DNA from: an uncultured Clostridia bacterium
GTDB lineage: Bacteria; Bacillota; Clostridia; Christensenellales; Borkfalkiaceae
Assembly (NCBI GenBank): GCA_947589555.1
Contig: CANQAZ010000012.1
Location: 1-33,005 of the forward strand
Direction: 5' to 3'
DNA length: 33,005 bases
Below the pieces are notes generated by a model. That model ran no database searches, had not been told where the DNA came from, and saw nothing but the letters and a program-made list of their open reading frames with translations. The translations under genes were made by a program, and so were the position numbers. Positions 1-7,924 of this stretch are shown one piece after another; positions within the stretch are counted from its first letter, which is position 1; each line of letters opens with the position of its first letter.

Positions 1-111
1 GGGGACGGGAAAGGGCGGGAAGAGGCGAAGAGGAGGTGGGATGTTGTGATGTGACAAGATTTTTTTCCTTTTGTGATTTTTGTGAAAATTTCTTTTTCGC
101 CCGCAGTTTGT

Positions 112-140
112 TTGACTTTCGCGCGTATAAATGTTAATAT
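112..140 (+). promoter_or_regulatory. sigma-A-type promoter of the ABC exporter operon
   Basis: TTGACT (112-117), 17-nt spacer, TAATAT (135-140), upstream of the 238 start. Confidence 0.65.
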
Positions 141-157
141 AAAAACAATCGCATTCC

Positions 158-197
158 GAGGCGTATGACCGCGCGGGTTTGCGCCTCTTCTTTTTTT
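158..197 (+). terminator. intrinsic terminator/attenuator in the leader of the ABC exporter operon
   Basis: GAGGCG (158-163) pairs with CGCCTC (182-187), followed by TTCTTTTTTT (188-197); inner ACC/GGT pairing possible; lies between promoter and first gene. Confidence 0.55.
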
Positions 198-233
198 ACG
201 GACTACGGTTTTTTGCCTGTGATTCGGAGGTGA
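165..233 (+). CDS. candidate leader peptide MTARVCASSFFTDYGFLPVIRR
   Basis: ATG at 165 inside the attenuator hairpin, stop TGA 231-233, 4 nt before the TTG start of the exporter gene; only weak SD (GAGG, short spacing). Confidence 0.3.
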   Translation: MTARVCASSFFTDYGFLPVIRR

Positions 234-237
234 TCGT

Positions 238-2082
238 TTGTTAAAACGGCTGTTTCAGTGTATCCGGGAATACAAGGTTTCCACCATCCTTTCTCCCATC
301 TTCGTGACCTTTGAGGTCGTGCTCGAATGTCTGCTTCCCTTCTTCATCGCGGGCCTCCTCGGCTATATGGAGGACGCCCGCCTCGGCAAGGTGACCCTTC
401 AACTGTGGGGCACGGAAGGGGTGTTCGGCATCGGCCAGTACGCCTGCATCCTCATCGCGATGGCCATTGCTTCCCTCGTGTGCGGCATGCTCTCCGGCCT
501 CTTCTGCGCCCGCGCTTCCGCCGGCTTCGCCCGCAACCTGCGCAAGGACCTCTACTACAAGGTGCAGGATTTCTCCTTCGAGAACATCGATAAATTCTCC
601 ACGCCCTCCCTCGTCACCCGCATGACGACGGACGTGACCAACGTGCAGATGTCCTTCATGATGATCATTCGCGTGGCGGTCCGCAGTCCCATGATGATGA
701 TTTTTTCCGTGGTGATGGCCTTTATCATGGGCGGAAACCTCGCGTGGATCTTCGTGGGCGTCATCCCGCCCCTCGCCGCCATCCTCTTTTTCATCATGTG
801 GAAAACGATGCCCCTCTTCCGCCGCGTGTTCAAGAAGTACGACAACCTCAACGAGAGCATCGAAGAGAACATCGCGGGTATCCGCGTGGTGAAATCGTAC
901 GTGCGGGAGGACTTTGAAAAGGAAAAATTCGACAGGGCCGCGACCGACGTGCAGACCGACTTCACCAAAGCGGAACGCATCCTCGCGTGGAACAACCCCG
1001 TGATGCAGTTCTTCTTCTACTCCGTGCTCTCGACCGTGCTCTTTTTGGGCTCCTACCTCGTGCTCTCCGAGACCCCCGTCGGCTTGGGGGTCACCCTGCA
1101 ATATACCACCATCTCCCAACTCATCGTGTACGGCATGCAGATCCTGATGTCCCTCATGATGTTCTCCATGACCTTTGCGATGATCGCGATGTCCATTGAG
1201 AGCATGCGCCGCATTTACGAGGTGTTGAGCGAGGAATCCACCCTCCGCAGTCCCGAAAACGCCGTCACCGAGGTCGCGGACGGCTCCATCGACTTCGATA
1301 ACGTCTCCTTTAAGTACTCGGCTTCTGCCGAAAAGGACGTGTTGGAGGGGATCGACCTGCATATCCGCTCGGGCGAGACCATCGGCGTCATCGGCGGCAC
1401 CGGCGTGGGAAAGACCTCCCTCGTCAACCTCATCTCCCGCCTCTACGATGCGACGGAGGGTAGCGTGAAGGTGGGCGGCCGCGACGTGAAAGAGTACGAT
1501 TTGGAGGTCCTGCGCAACAACGTGGCCGTGGTGCTCCAAAAGAACGTGCTCTTTTCGGGCTCCATTAAAGATAATTTGCGCTGGGGCAACCCCGACGCCA
1601 CCGACGAGGAGATGGAGGAGGCGTGCAAACTGGCGCAGGCGGATGAGTTCATCCAGACCTTCCCCAAAAAGTACGATACCTACATCGAGCAGGGGGGCAC
1701 CAACGTCTCGGGCGGGCAGAAACAGCGGCTGTGCATCGCCCGCGCCCTGTTGAAAAAGCCCAAAATTTTGATTTTGGACGACTCGACCTCGGCCGTGGAT
1801 ACCCATACCGACGCGCTCATCCGCAAGGCCTTCCGCGAGTACATCCCCGCGACGACCAAAATCATCATCGCCCAGCGCACCTCCTCCGTGGAGGACGCCG
1901 ACCGCATCGTCATTATGGACGCGGGCAGGATCGTCGCCGTGGGCACGCATGAGGAACTCCTCGGCACCAACGAGATCTACACCGAAGTGTACACCACCCA
2001 AAACAAGGGCGGAAAGGCCATTTCCTCCCTCGGAGAGATGGGGGAACTGGATGAGGAGAACAAGAAAGGGGGTGAAAACTGA
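238..2082 (+). CDS. ABC transporter ATP-binding/permease protein, heterodimeric multidrug exporter-like, subunit 1
   Basis: N-terminal TMD, Walker A GGTGVGKT, signature NVSGGQKQR, Walker B ILILDDSTSAVD; TTG start preceded by GGAGGTGATC. Confidence 0.93.
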   Translation: MLKRLFQCIREYKVSTILSPIFVTFEVVLECLLPFFIAGLLGYMEDARLGKVTLQLWGTEGVFGIGQYACILIAMAIASLVCGMLSGLFCARASAGFARNLRKDLYYKVQDFSFENIDKFSTPSLVTRMTTDVTNVQMSFMMIIRVAVRSPMMMIFSVVMAFIMGGNLAWIFVGVIPPLAAILFFIMWKTMPLFRRVFKKYDNLNESIEENIAGIRVVKSYVREDFEKEKFDRAATDVQTDFTKAERILAWNNPVMQFFFYSVLSTVLFLGSYLVLSETPVGLGVTLQYTTISQLIVYGMQILMSLMMFSMTFAMIAMSIESMRRIYEVLSEESTLRSPENAVTEVADGSIDFDNVSFKYSASAEKDVLEGIDLHIRSGETIGVIGGTGVGKTSLVNLISRLYDATEGSVKVGGRDVKEYDLEVLRNNVAVVLQKNVLFSGSIKDNLRWGNPDATDEEMEEACKLAQADEFIQTFPKKYDTYIEQGGTNVSGGQKQRLCIARALLKKPKILILDDSTSAVDTHTDALIRKAFREYIPATTKIIIAQRTSSVEDADRIVIMDAGRIVAVGTHEELLGTNEIYTEVYTTQNKGGKAISSLGEMGELDEENKKGGEN

Positions 2083-4091
2083 TGGCAAGAATGGCTATGG
2101 CGCGGCCCGCGCGCAGTGCAAAGGGTGGCGCGCCCAACCTCAAAGCGCCCAAAGGGACCTTCAAACGCACCATCAAGGCGGTCTTTCACGCCTATCCCAA
2201 GATGATGACCATTGCCCTTATCTGCATCATCTTCAACGCGATCGTTTCCGCCCTGCCCTCCATCTTCATGGAGCGCATCTTCAAGGCCATCGAGGCCGCG
2301 ACGGAGCAGGGCGTGCTGTGGGGGGGCATCGTGGACCTCGGCACCGAGTCCGTGCCCGTCTTGCAGAACGTGGCGACCTATATCACGACAAGTATGCTCA
2401 CCCTCATCGGGCTGTATGTCGTCTCCCTCGCCTCGGGCGCGGTGGATAAGCAACTCATGGCCATCATCACCCAGGGATTTTTGAAAAAAATGCGCGGGCA
2501 GATGTTCGACGGCATGCAGGATCTGCCTATCCGCTACTTCGATACCCATAACCACGGCGATATCATGAGTTATTATACCAACGATATCGATACCCTGCGG
2601 CAGGTCATTTCGCAGTCTCTTCCCCAACTGCTGACCTCGGGCGTGATGGTCGTTACCCTGTTCATCATCATGATGGTGTACAGCGTGTGGCTCCTCCTCA
2701 TCGTGCTGGCCTTCATCTTCGTCATCCTTTTCGTCACGAAGGTGGTGGGCGGCGGCGCGGGGCGGTTCTTCCTCGGCCAGCAGCGCGCCGTGGCGCAGAC
2801 GGAGGGCTTTGTGGAGGAGATGATGAACGGCCAGAAGGTGGTGAAGGTGTTCTGCCACGAGGAGGCCGCAAAAGCCGACTTCGACAGGGTGAACGACCAC
2901 CTCTGCGAGCAATCGACCAAAGCCAATGCCTACGCAAACATGCTCATGCCCATTTTGGGCAATATCGGGCACGTCTTGTATGTGCTCATCGCCCTGCTCG
3001 GCGGCGTGTTTATCCTTTCGAACGTGCATAACTTCGGGTTCATCAACCTCTTTGACCCGGCCGAAGCGGGATTTTTCACCGTGGCCAACGTCGCCGCCTT
3101 TTTGCAGATGACGCGGCAGTTCTCCAACAACATCAACCAAGTCTCCAACCAGGTCAACCCCGTCGTCATGGGGCTTGCGGGCGCGGCGCGCCTCTTTGCC
3201 CTCATCGACGAAAAACCCGAGGAGGACGAAGGGTATGTGACCCTCGTCAACGCCAAAGAGAACGCCGACGGCACCCTGACGGAGTGCGGGGAGCGCACCG
3301 GCATCTGGGCGTGGAAGCACCCCCACAAAGAGGACGGGACGGTGACCTATACCAAACTGGAAGGGGACATCCGCATGTTCGACGTGGACTTCGGCTACGA
3401 CCCCGAGAAGATTGTGCTCCACGACATCAACCTCTATGCAAAGCCCGGGCAGAAGGTGGCCTTTGTGGGCGCGACGGGCGCGGGCAAGACGACGGTGACC
3501 AACCTCCTGACCCGATTCTATGACATCCAGGACGGCAAGATCCGCTACGACGGCATCAACGTCAATAAGATCAAGAAAGGGGAACTGCGCAGGGCCATCG
3601 GCATGGTGTTGCAGGATACCAACCTCTTTACGGGCACCGTGATGGAGAACATCCGCTACGGCCGTTTGGACGCCACCGACGAGGAGTGCATTGCGGCCGC
3701 CAAACTTGCGGGCGCGGACGACTTTATCGTGCGTCTGCCCGAGGGGTACAACACGATGCTCCACCAGAACGGCGCGAATTTGTCGCAGGGGCAGAGGCAA
3801 CTCCTCTCCATCGCCCGCGCCGCCGTCGCCGACCCGCCCGTGATGATTCTGGACGAGGCGACTTCCTCCATTGATACGAGGACGGAGGCCATCGTCCAGC
3901 GCGGCATGGATAAACTCATGGAGGGCAGAACGGTGTTCGTCATTGCGCACAGGCTCTCCACCGTCAAAAATTCCAACGTCATCATGGTGCTTGAACGGGG
4001 ACGCATCATCGAACGCGGCACCCACGAGCAACTCATCGACATGAAGGGCAAGTATTATCAACTCTACACGGGCGCGTTTGAACTGGAATAA
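2082..4091 (+). CDS. ABC transporter ATP-binding/permease protein, heterodimeric multidrug exporter-like, subunit 2
   Basis: TMD plus NBD: Walker A GATGAGKT, signature NLSQGQRQ, Walker B VMILDEATSSID, switch IAHRLSTV; start overlaps the upstream stop by 1 nt. Confidence 0.93.
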   Translation: MARMAMARPARSAKGGAPNLKAPKGTFKRTIKAVFHAYPKMMTIALICIIFNAIVSALPSIFMERIFKAIEAATEQGVLWGGIVDLGTESVPVLQNVATYITTSMLTLIGLYVVSLASGAVDKQLMAIITQGFLKKMRGQMFDGMQDLPIRYFDTHNHGDIMSYYTNDIDTLRQVISQSLPQLLTSGVMVVTLFIIMMVYSVWLLLIVLAFIFVILFVTKVVGGGAGRFFLGQQRAVAQTEGFVEEMMNGQKVVKVFCHEEAAKADFDRVNDHLCEQSTKANAYANMLMPILGNIGHVLYVLIALLGGVFILSNVHNFGFINLFDPAEAGFFTVANVAAFLQMTRQFSNNINQVSNQVNPVVMGLAGAARLFALIDEKPEEDEGYVTLVNAKENADGTLTECGERTGIWAWKHPHKEDGTVTYTKLEGDIRMFDVDFGYDPEKIVLHDINLYAKPGQKVAFVGATGAGKTTVTNLLTRFYDIQDGKIRYDGINVNKIKKGELRRAIGMVLQDTNLFTGTVMENIRYGRLDATDEECIAAAKLAGADDFIVRLPEGYNTMLHQNGANLSQGQRQLLSIARAAVADPPVMILDEATSSIDTRTEAIVQRGMDKLMEGRTVFVIAHRLSTVKNSNVIMVLERGRIIERGTHEQLIDMKGKYYQLYTGAFELE

Positions 4092-4106
4092 AGTTTGATA
4101 AAGAGA

Positions 4107-4141
4107 GCCGCCGCTTCTTCGGAAGCGGCGGCGGTTTTTTT
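4107..4141 (+). terminator. Rho-independent terminator after the ABC operon
   Basis: GCCGCCGCTTC-TTCG-GAAGCGGCGGC followed by GG and an 8-T tract; UUCG tetraloop. Confidence 0.9.
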
Positions 4142-4167
4142 ACGGTTCGTACGGCTTTTTCCAAACC

Positions 4168-4485
4168 CTATATGGTGGAAAGGGCGGCGCCGACTACGGC
4201 GACTTCGATGATAACAACAATGACGGTGAGCACCAACGAAATGGCGCTTATGATCGTCCCGGCGAGCGCAAGCCCGTGCCCTTTTCCGCCGAGTTCGGCG
4301 GCTTTTTTCATCCCGAGAATGGAACAAACGAGCCCCGCGATCGCGATGAAGAAAGAGAGAACGAAGCCGACGATCGCAAGGACGTTGCTCTCTTCTTTTT
4401 GGACGGGAGCGGACTGCGCCACGCCGCAGTGCGGGCAGACGACGGCTCTGTCATCGATCTGCGCGCCGCAATTTTTACAGAACAT
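4168..4485 (-). CDS. zinc-ribbon plus two-TM protein (DUF4190-like)
   Basis: MFCKNCGAQIDDRAVVCPHCG zinc ribbon followed by hydrophobic segments and a LGMKKAAELGGKGHGLALAG motif. Confidence 0.75.
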   Translation of the reverse strand: MFCKNCGAQIDDRAVVCPHCGVAQSAPVQKEESNVLAIVGFVLSFFIAIAGLVCSILGMKKAAELGGKGHGLALAGTIISAISLVLTVIVVIIEVAVVGAALSTI

Positions 4486-4511
4486 TGAATTTACCTCCTT
4501 TGTTTTTTCTC

Positions 4512-4540
4512 ATTATACTCCCATTATACTGGGAAGTCAA
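4512..4540 (-). promoter_or_regulatory. sigma-A-type promoter of the zinc-ribbon gene
   Basis: minus strand TTGACT-TCCCAGTATAATGGGAG-TATAAT (17-nt spacer). Confidence 0.75.
4519..4534. promoter_or_regulatory. candidate operator 1
   Basis: TCCCA-TTATAC-TGGGA palindrome inside the spacer of the minus promoter. Confidence 0.45.
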
Positions 4541-4547
4541 GATATTT

Positions 4548-4563
4548 TCCCAATATTATGGAA
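4548..4563. promoter_or_regulatory. candidate operator 2
   Basis: TCCCA-ATATTA-TGGAA, same register as operator 1; also part of TTTTCC-N9-GGAAAA; upstream of the XRE gene. Confidence 0.45.
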
Positions 4564-4574
4564 AAATAAAATGT

Positions 4575-4781
4575 ATGGAAAATAAATTCGGGGAGAGGCT
4601 CCGCACGCTTCGGCAGGAGAGAGGGCTCGGGCAGGTGCAACTTGCAAGGGAACTCGATGTGGGAAAATCGATCGTCAGCCTTTGGGAGAGAGGGGAGTGC
4701 GAGCCGACGCTTTCGAAATTGGTTGCGATCGCGCAGTTTTTCGGGGTCTCCGTGGATTATCTCGCCGGATTGGAGGACTGA
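4575..4781 (+). CDS. XRE-family helix-turn-helix transcriptional regulator
   Basis: MENKFGERLRTLRQERGLGQVQLARELDVGKSIVSLWERGECEPTLSKLVAIAQFFGVSVDYLAGLED is a full HTH_3 domain; start placed at 4575 inside the longer ORF. Confidence 0.85.
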   Translation: MENKFGERLRTLRQERGLGQVQLARELDVGKSIVSLWERGECEPTLSKLVAIAQFFGVSVDYLAGLED

Positions 4782-4789
4782 ATGAAAAG

Positions 4790-4817
4790 GGCGCGCGGCC
4801 CGAATGGGCCGCGCGCC
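4790..4817. terminator. GC-rich hairpin between convergent genes
   Basis: GGCGCGCGGCCC-GAAT-GGGCCGCGCGCC; T-rich only on the minus side. Confidence 0.5.
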
Positions 4818-4819
4818 GC

Positions 4820-4855
4820 AAAAATGAGGCGCCCCGCGGCAAAGCCGCGGGGCGC
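4820..4855 (-). terminator. intrinsic terminator of asd-dapA-dapB
   Basis: GCGCCCCGCGGC-loop-GCCGCGGGGCGC hairpin (4829-4855) followed on the minus strand by CTCATTTTT. Confidence 0.7.
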
Positions 4856-4875
4856 ATTCATTATTTTTAGCATGT

Positions 4876-5631
4876 TTAGCGGAAGAGGTCGCCGAGGAGA
4901 TCGTCCATATCGTATAATCCGGGGCGTTTGCCGAGCATGAAACGGGCCGCTTTCAACGCGCCCGCCGCGAATACCTTGCGGCTCCGCGCCGAGTGGGTGA
5001 GGGTCAGAATTTCGTCGTCGCCCGCGAACATCACCTCATGTTCGCCCACGATGGTGCCGCCGCGCACGGCGTGGACGCCGATTTCGCTCTTCTTCCGCGC
5101 GCCGACCGCGCCCTGACGGCCGTAGACGTTCTCTTTGCCGCCGCCGAAGCCCTCGTTTACGCTCTTTGCGAGCATCAGCGCGGTGCCCGAGGGAGCGTCC
5201 TGTTTTTGGCTGTGGTGGCGCTCGATGATCTCCGCGTCAAAGGCCGTCCCGAGCGCCTCCGCCGCCTTTTGGGCGAGCCGTTGCATGACGTTTATCCCGA
5301 GCGAAAGGTTGCCCGTGCGGAAAACGGGCACCCGCTTGGAGTAGTTTTCGATGAGCGCGAGGTCGTTATCGGTGTAGCCCGTGGAGGCGAGCACGGCGGG
5401 AAGGCCCTTTTCTTCGCAAAAGCGGAGGCGTTCCTCCACAAAGCGGGCCGAGGAGAAGTCGATGAGGACGTCCGCTTCCTCCGTGACCGAAGAAAAATCG
5501 GGATAGATGGGGAAGGGGGCGGGAGCGGGGGCGAGATCGACCCCGCAGACGATCTCGGCTTGCGCTTCGGGGGCGAGGTCGGCGACCATGCGCCCCATTT
5601 TGCCGCAGGCGCCGCATAAAACGATTTTCAT
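4876..5631 (-). CDS. dapB: 4-hydroxy-tetrahydrodipicolinate reductase
   Basis: N-terminal MKIVLCGACGKMGRMV, E(I)IERHHSQKQDAPSGTA motif. Confidence 0.95.
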   Translation of the reverse strand: MKIVLCGACGKMGRMVADLAPEAQAEIVCGVDLAPAPAPFPIYPDFSSVTEEADVLIDFSSARFVEERLRFCEEKGLPAVLASTGYTDNDLALIENYSKRVPVFRTGNLSLGINVMQRLAQKAAEALGTAFDAEIIERHHSQKQDAPSGTALMLAKSVNEGFGGGKENVYGRQGAVGARKKSEIGVHAVRGGTIVGEHEVMFAGDDEILTLTHSARSRKVFAAGALKAARFMLGKRPGLYDMDDLLGDLFR

Positions 5632-6518
5632 TCTTTCACCTCTAAGCCATAGTTTCTCATGGCCGCTTTGAGCGCTTCGAAATGGGCGGGTTCGATGGGG
5701 GTGAGGGGGGCGCGCGGCAGACCCGCTTCAAACCCGAGAAGGTTTGCGCCCGCCTTGACGGGAATGGGGTTGACTTCGCAGAAACAGGCGTTCGCGAGGG
5801 GCAGAAGGGCGTCGCTCACGGTGCGCGCATAGGTCAGATCTCCTGTTTCGACCGCCGTGCAGAGCGCTTTGACGCCGCGGGGGGCGAGATTGGAGACGAC
5901 GGAGATGACCGCCGTGCCGCCCGCGCACAGAATGGGCAGATTGAGGGCGTCCTCCCCCGAGTAAATATCGCATTTTCCGCGGGTGAGGCGGAGGGTCTCC
6001 ATGACTTGCGCCATGTTGCCGCTCGCCTCCTTGATGCCCGCAAGGTTTTTCAGCCCGGCGATCGCGGCGGCCGTCTCCGGCAGGAGATTGACCCCGGTAC
6101 GCCCGGGTACGTTGTAGGCGATGACGGGCACCGAGACCGCCCCGCACACCGCTTTATAATATTCGTAGAGCCCGCGCTGGGTGCACTTGTTGTAGTAGGG
6201 GGTGACGGCGAGCACGCCGTCCGCGCCGAGATCCTCGGCCCGCCGCGCCGCCTTGACGGCCGTTTCCGTGCTGTTGCTCCCCACGCCGAAGATAATTTTC
6301 ATCCGCCCTGCGTTCTTCTCCACCGAAAAACGCATGAGCGCCGCCTTCTCTTCCTCCTGCATCGTGGCGGGCTCGCCCGTCGTGCCGAGGATGACGAGGG
6401 CGTCCGTTCCGCCCGCGGCCTGGTATTCCATGAGCGATGCGAACGCATCGAAATTGACGCCGTCCTTCATAAAAGGCGTGATCATCGCCGTTGCGCTTCC
6501 CTTCAAAAATCCCGTCAT
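5628..6518 (-). CDS. dapA: 4-hydroxy-tetrahydrodipicolinate synthase
   Basis: GSATAMITPF, LGTTGEPATM, YYNKCTQRGLYEYY, YNVPGRTGVN, IAGIKEASGN; 4-nt overlap with dapB. Confidence 0.95.
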   Translation of the reverse strand: MTGFLKGSATAMITPFMKDGVNFDAFASLMEYQAAGGTDALVILGTTGEPATMQEEEKAALMRFSVEKNAGRMKIIFGVGSNSTETAVKAARRAEDLGADGVLAVTPYYNKCTQRGLYEYYKAVCGAVSVPVIAYNVPGRTGVNLLPETAAAIAGLKNLAGIKEASGNMAQVMETLRLTRGKCDIYSGEDALNLPILCAGGTAVISVVSNLAPRGVKALCTAVETGDLTYARTVSDALLPLANACFCEVNPIPVKAGANLLGFEAGLPRAPLTPIEPAHFEALKAAMRNYGLEVKE

Positions 6519-6586
6519 GATCTTCTCCTTATTTTTATCGCGGCCGATCGCATGTCGTGCCGCTTTGTGCCGCCGTGCGGCAAAAT

Positions 6587-7666
6587 TCAGCCGAAATATC
6601 CCTTTACGGCGAGGAGTTCGGCAAGGAGCACCGCCCCGCCCGCGGCTCCCCGCAACGTGTTGTGCGAACAGCCGATGAATTTCCAGTCGAAGAGGGGATC
6701 CTCGCGGAGCCGCCCGGCCGAGATCGCCATGCCGTTTTCCGCCATGCGGTCGAGTCGGGGCTGGGGACGGTCGTCCTCTTCAATATAGTGAATAAACTGC
6801 TTGGGGGCGGAGGGGAGCCGCAGTGTTTGGGGCTCGCCCGCGAAATTTTTCCACGCCGAGAGGATCTGCTCTTTCGTCGGCTTGGTTTTGAATTTTACGA
6901 ACGCCGCCGCGAGGTGACCGTCGGAGACGGGCACGCGCACGCACTGCGCCGAGATGCGGGGGCCGTCCGCGGGAACGATCTGCCCGCCCTCCGCCTTGCC
7001 CCAAATTTTGAGGGGTTCGCGTTCGCTCTTTTCCTCTTCGCCGCCGATGTAGGGGATGACGTTATCCAAAATTTCGGGCATCGAGCCGAATGTCTTGCCC
7101 GCGCCCGAAATGGCCTGATAGGTGCACACGGCCGCGCTTTCGACGCCGAAGGGCAGAAGGGGGTGCAGGAGGGGAACATACGACTGCAACGAGCAGTTGC
7201 TCTTGACCGCGATAAATCCGCGCCGCGTGCCGAGCCGCGCCCTCTGCGCTTCGATGACGGCAAGATGTCCGGGGTTGACTTCGGGAATGACCATCGGCAC
7301 GTCGGGCGTGAAGCGGTGCGCCGAATTGTTGGATACGACGGGGATCTCCGCCCGCGCGTAACGCTCTTCGAGCGCCATGATCTCTTCCTTTTTCATGTTG
7401 ACGGCGCAGAACACGAAATCGACCTTACCGACGAGCGGACGGGGATCTGCGGCGTCGAGGACGGTCATCTTTTTGGCATAAGCGGGGATGGGGGTCTCCA
7501 TCGCCCATTTTATGCCGACCGCCTCGGGGTACGGCTTGCCCGCCGAACGCGCGCTTGCGAGAAGGGCGACGGGTTCAAACCACGGATGGTCCGCAAGGAG
7601 GGAGACGAAGCGCTGTCCCACCATGCCCGTTGCGCCGATGATGCCGACCCGATACTGTTTTGCCAT
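6587..7666 (-). CDS. asd: aspartate-semialdehyde dehydrogenase, archaeal/fungal-type family
   Basis: MAKQYRVGIIGATGMVGQRFVSLLADHPWFEPVALLASARSAGKPY and AVKSNCSLQ active-site region; start placed at 7666 with GGGAGA upstream instead of the ORF-track start 7774. Confidence 0.92.
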   Translation of the reverse strand: MAKQYRVGIIGATGMVGQRFVSLLADHPWFEPVALLASARSAGKPYPEAVGIKWAMETPIPAYAKKMTVLDAADPRPLVGKVDFVFCAVNMKKEEIMALEERYARAEIPVVSNNSAHRFTPDVPMVIPEVNPGHLAVIEAQRARLGTRRGFIAVKSNCSLQSYVPLLHPLLPFGVESAAVCTYQAISGAGKTFGSMPEILDNVIPYIGGEEEKSEREPLKIWGKAEGGQIVPADGPRISAQCVRVPVSDGHLAAAFVKFKTKPTKEQILSAWKNFAGEPQTLRLPSAPKQFIHYIEEDDRPQPRLDRMAENGMAISAGRLREDPLFDWKFIGCSHNTLRGAAGGAVLLAELLAVKGYFG

Positions 7667-7694
7667 TGTTTTCTCCCGTGACCGTCGGAAAATC

Positions 7695-7719
7695 CAAAAA
7701 AAGGACGGCTTTTCCGTCC
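7695..7719 (-). terminator. asd: intrinsic terminator/attenuator in the asd leader
   Basis: minus strand GGACGG-AAAAG-CCGTCC followed by TTTTTTTT, about 30 nt before the asd start codon and downstream of its promoter. Confidence 0.55.
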
Positions 7720-7795
7720 GTTTCCGGCGGCGCGGCGGCGGGGACAACGGAGCCCCTTGCGCCACCCGTCGCATTTCCGTTTTTTCGGTAAATCA

Positions 7796-7824
7796 ATTTT
7801 ATCATAGGCACAAGCAAAAATCAA
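7796..7824 (-). promoter_or_regulatory. sigma-A-type promoter of asd-dapA-dapB
   Basis: minus strand TTGATT-N17-TAAAAT. Confidence 0.6.
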
Positions 7825-7845
7825 GGAAAAAATGCCCGATTTTAA

Positions 7846-7874
7846 TTGAAATATTTTTGCTTTTGTAGTACAAT
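7846..7874 (+). promoter_or_regulatory. sigma-A-type promoter of the 7925 gene
   Basis: TTGAAA-N17-TACAAT, divergent from the asd promoter. Confidence 0.65.
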
Positions 7875-7924
7875 AACCATAAGGCGGTCTGCCGCCTGCG
7901 TTTTGTACAAGATCGGAGCATGAT

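Noticed and set aside
241-2088. 615-aa minus-strand ORF antisense to the ABC exporter (likewise 1977-4061, 7802-9931, 28249-30285 and others)
   Set aside because: Low-complexity His/Asp/Gly/Glu-rich translations with no recognisable domains, fully opposite strong genes; typical of GC-rich third-position bias.
6549-6580. TGCCGC/GCGGCA hairpin between asd and dapA as a terminator
   Set aside because: No U tract on the transcribed minus strand and short spacing consistent with an operon.
6587-7774. ORF-track start of asd at 7774 (MRRVAQGAPLSPPPRRRKRTEKPSFFWIFRRSREKT extension)
   Set aside because: The extension is translated through the terminator-like leader, lacks a good SD, and ASADH homology begins at MAKQYRV (7666).
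7667-7795. Lysine riboswitch or T-box in the asd leader
   Set aside because: Leader too short and lacking recognisable core motifs; kept only as an unassigned attenuator.
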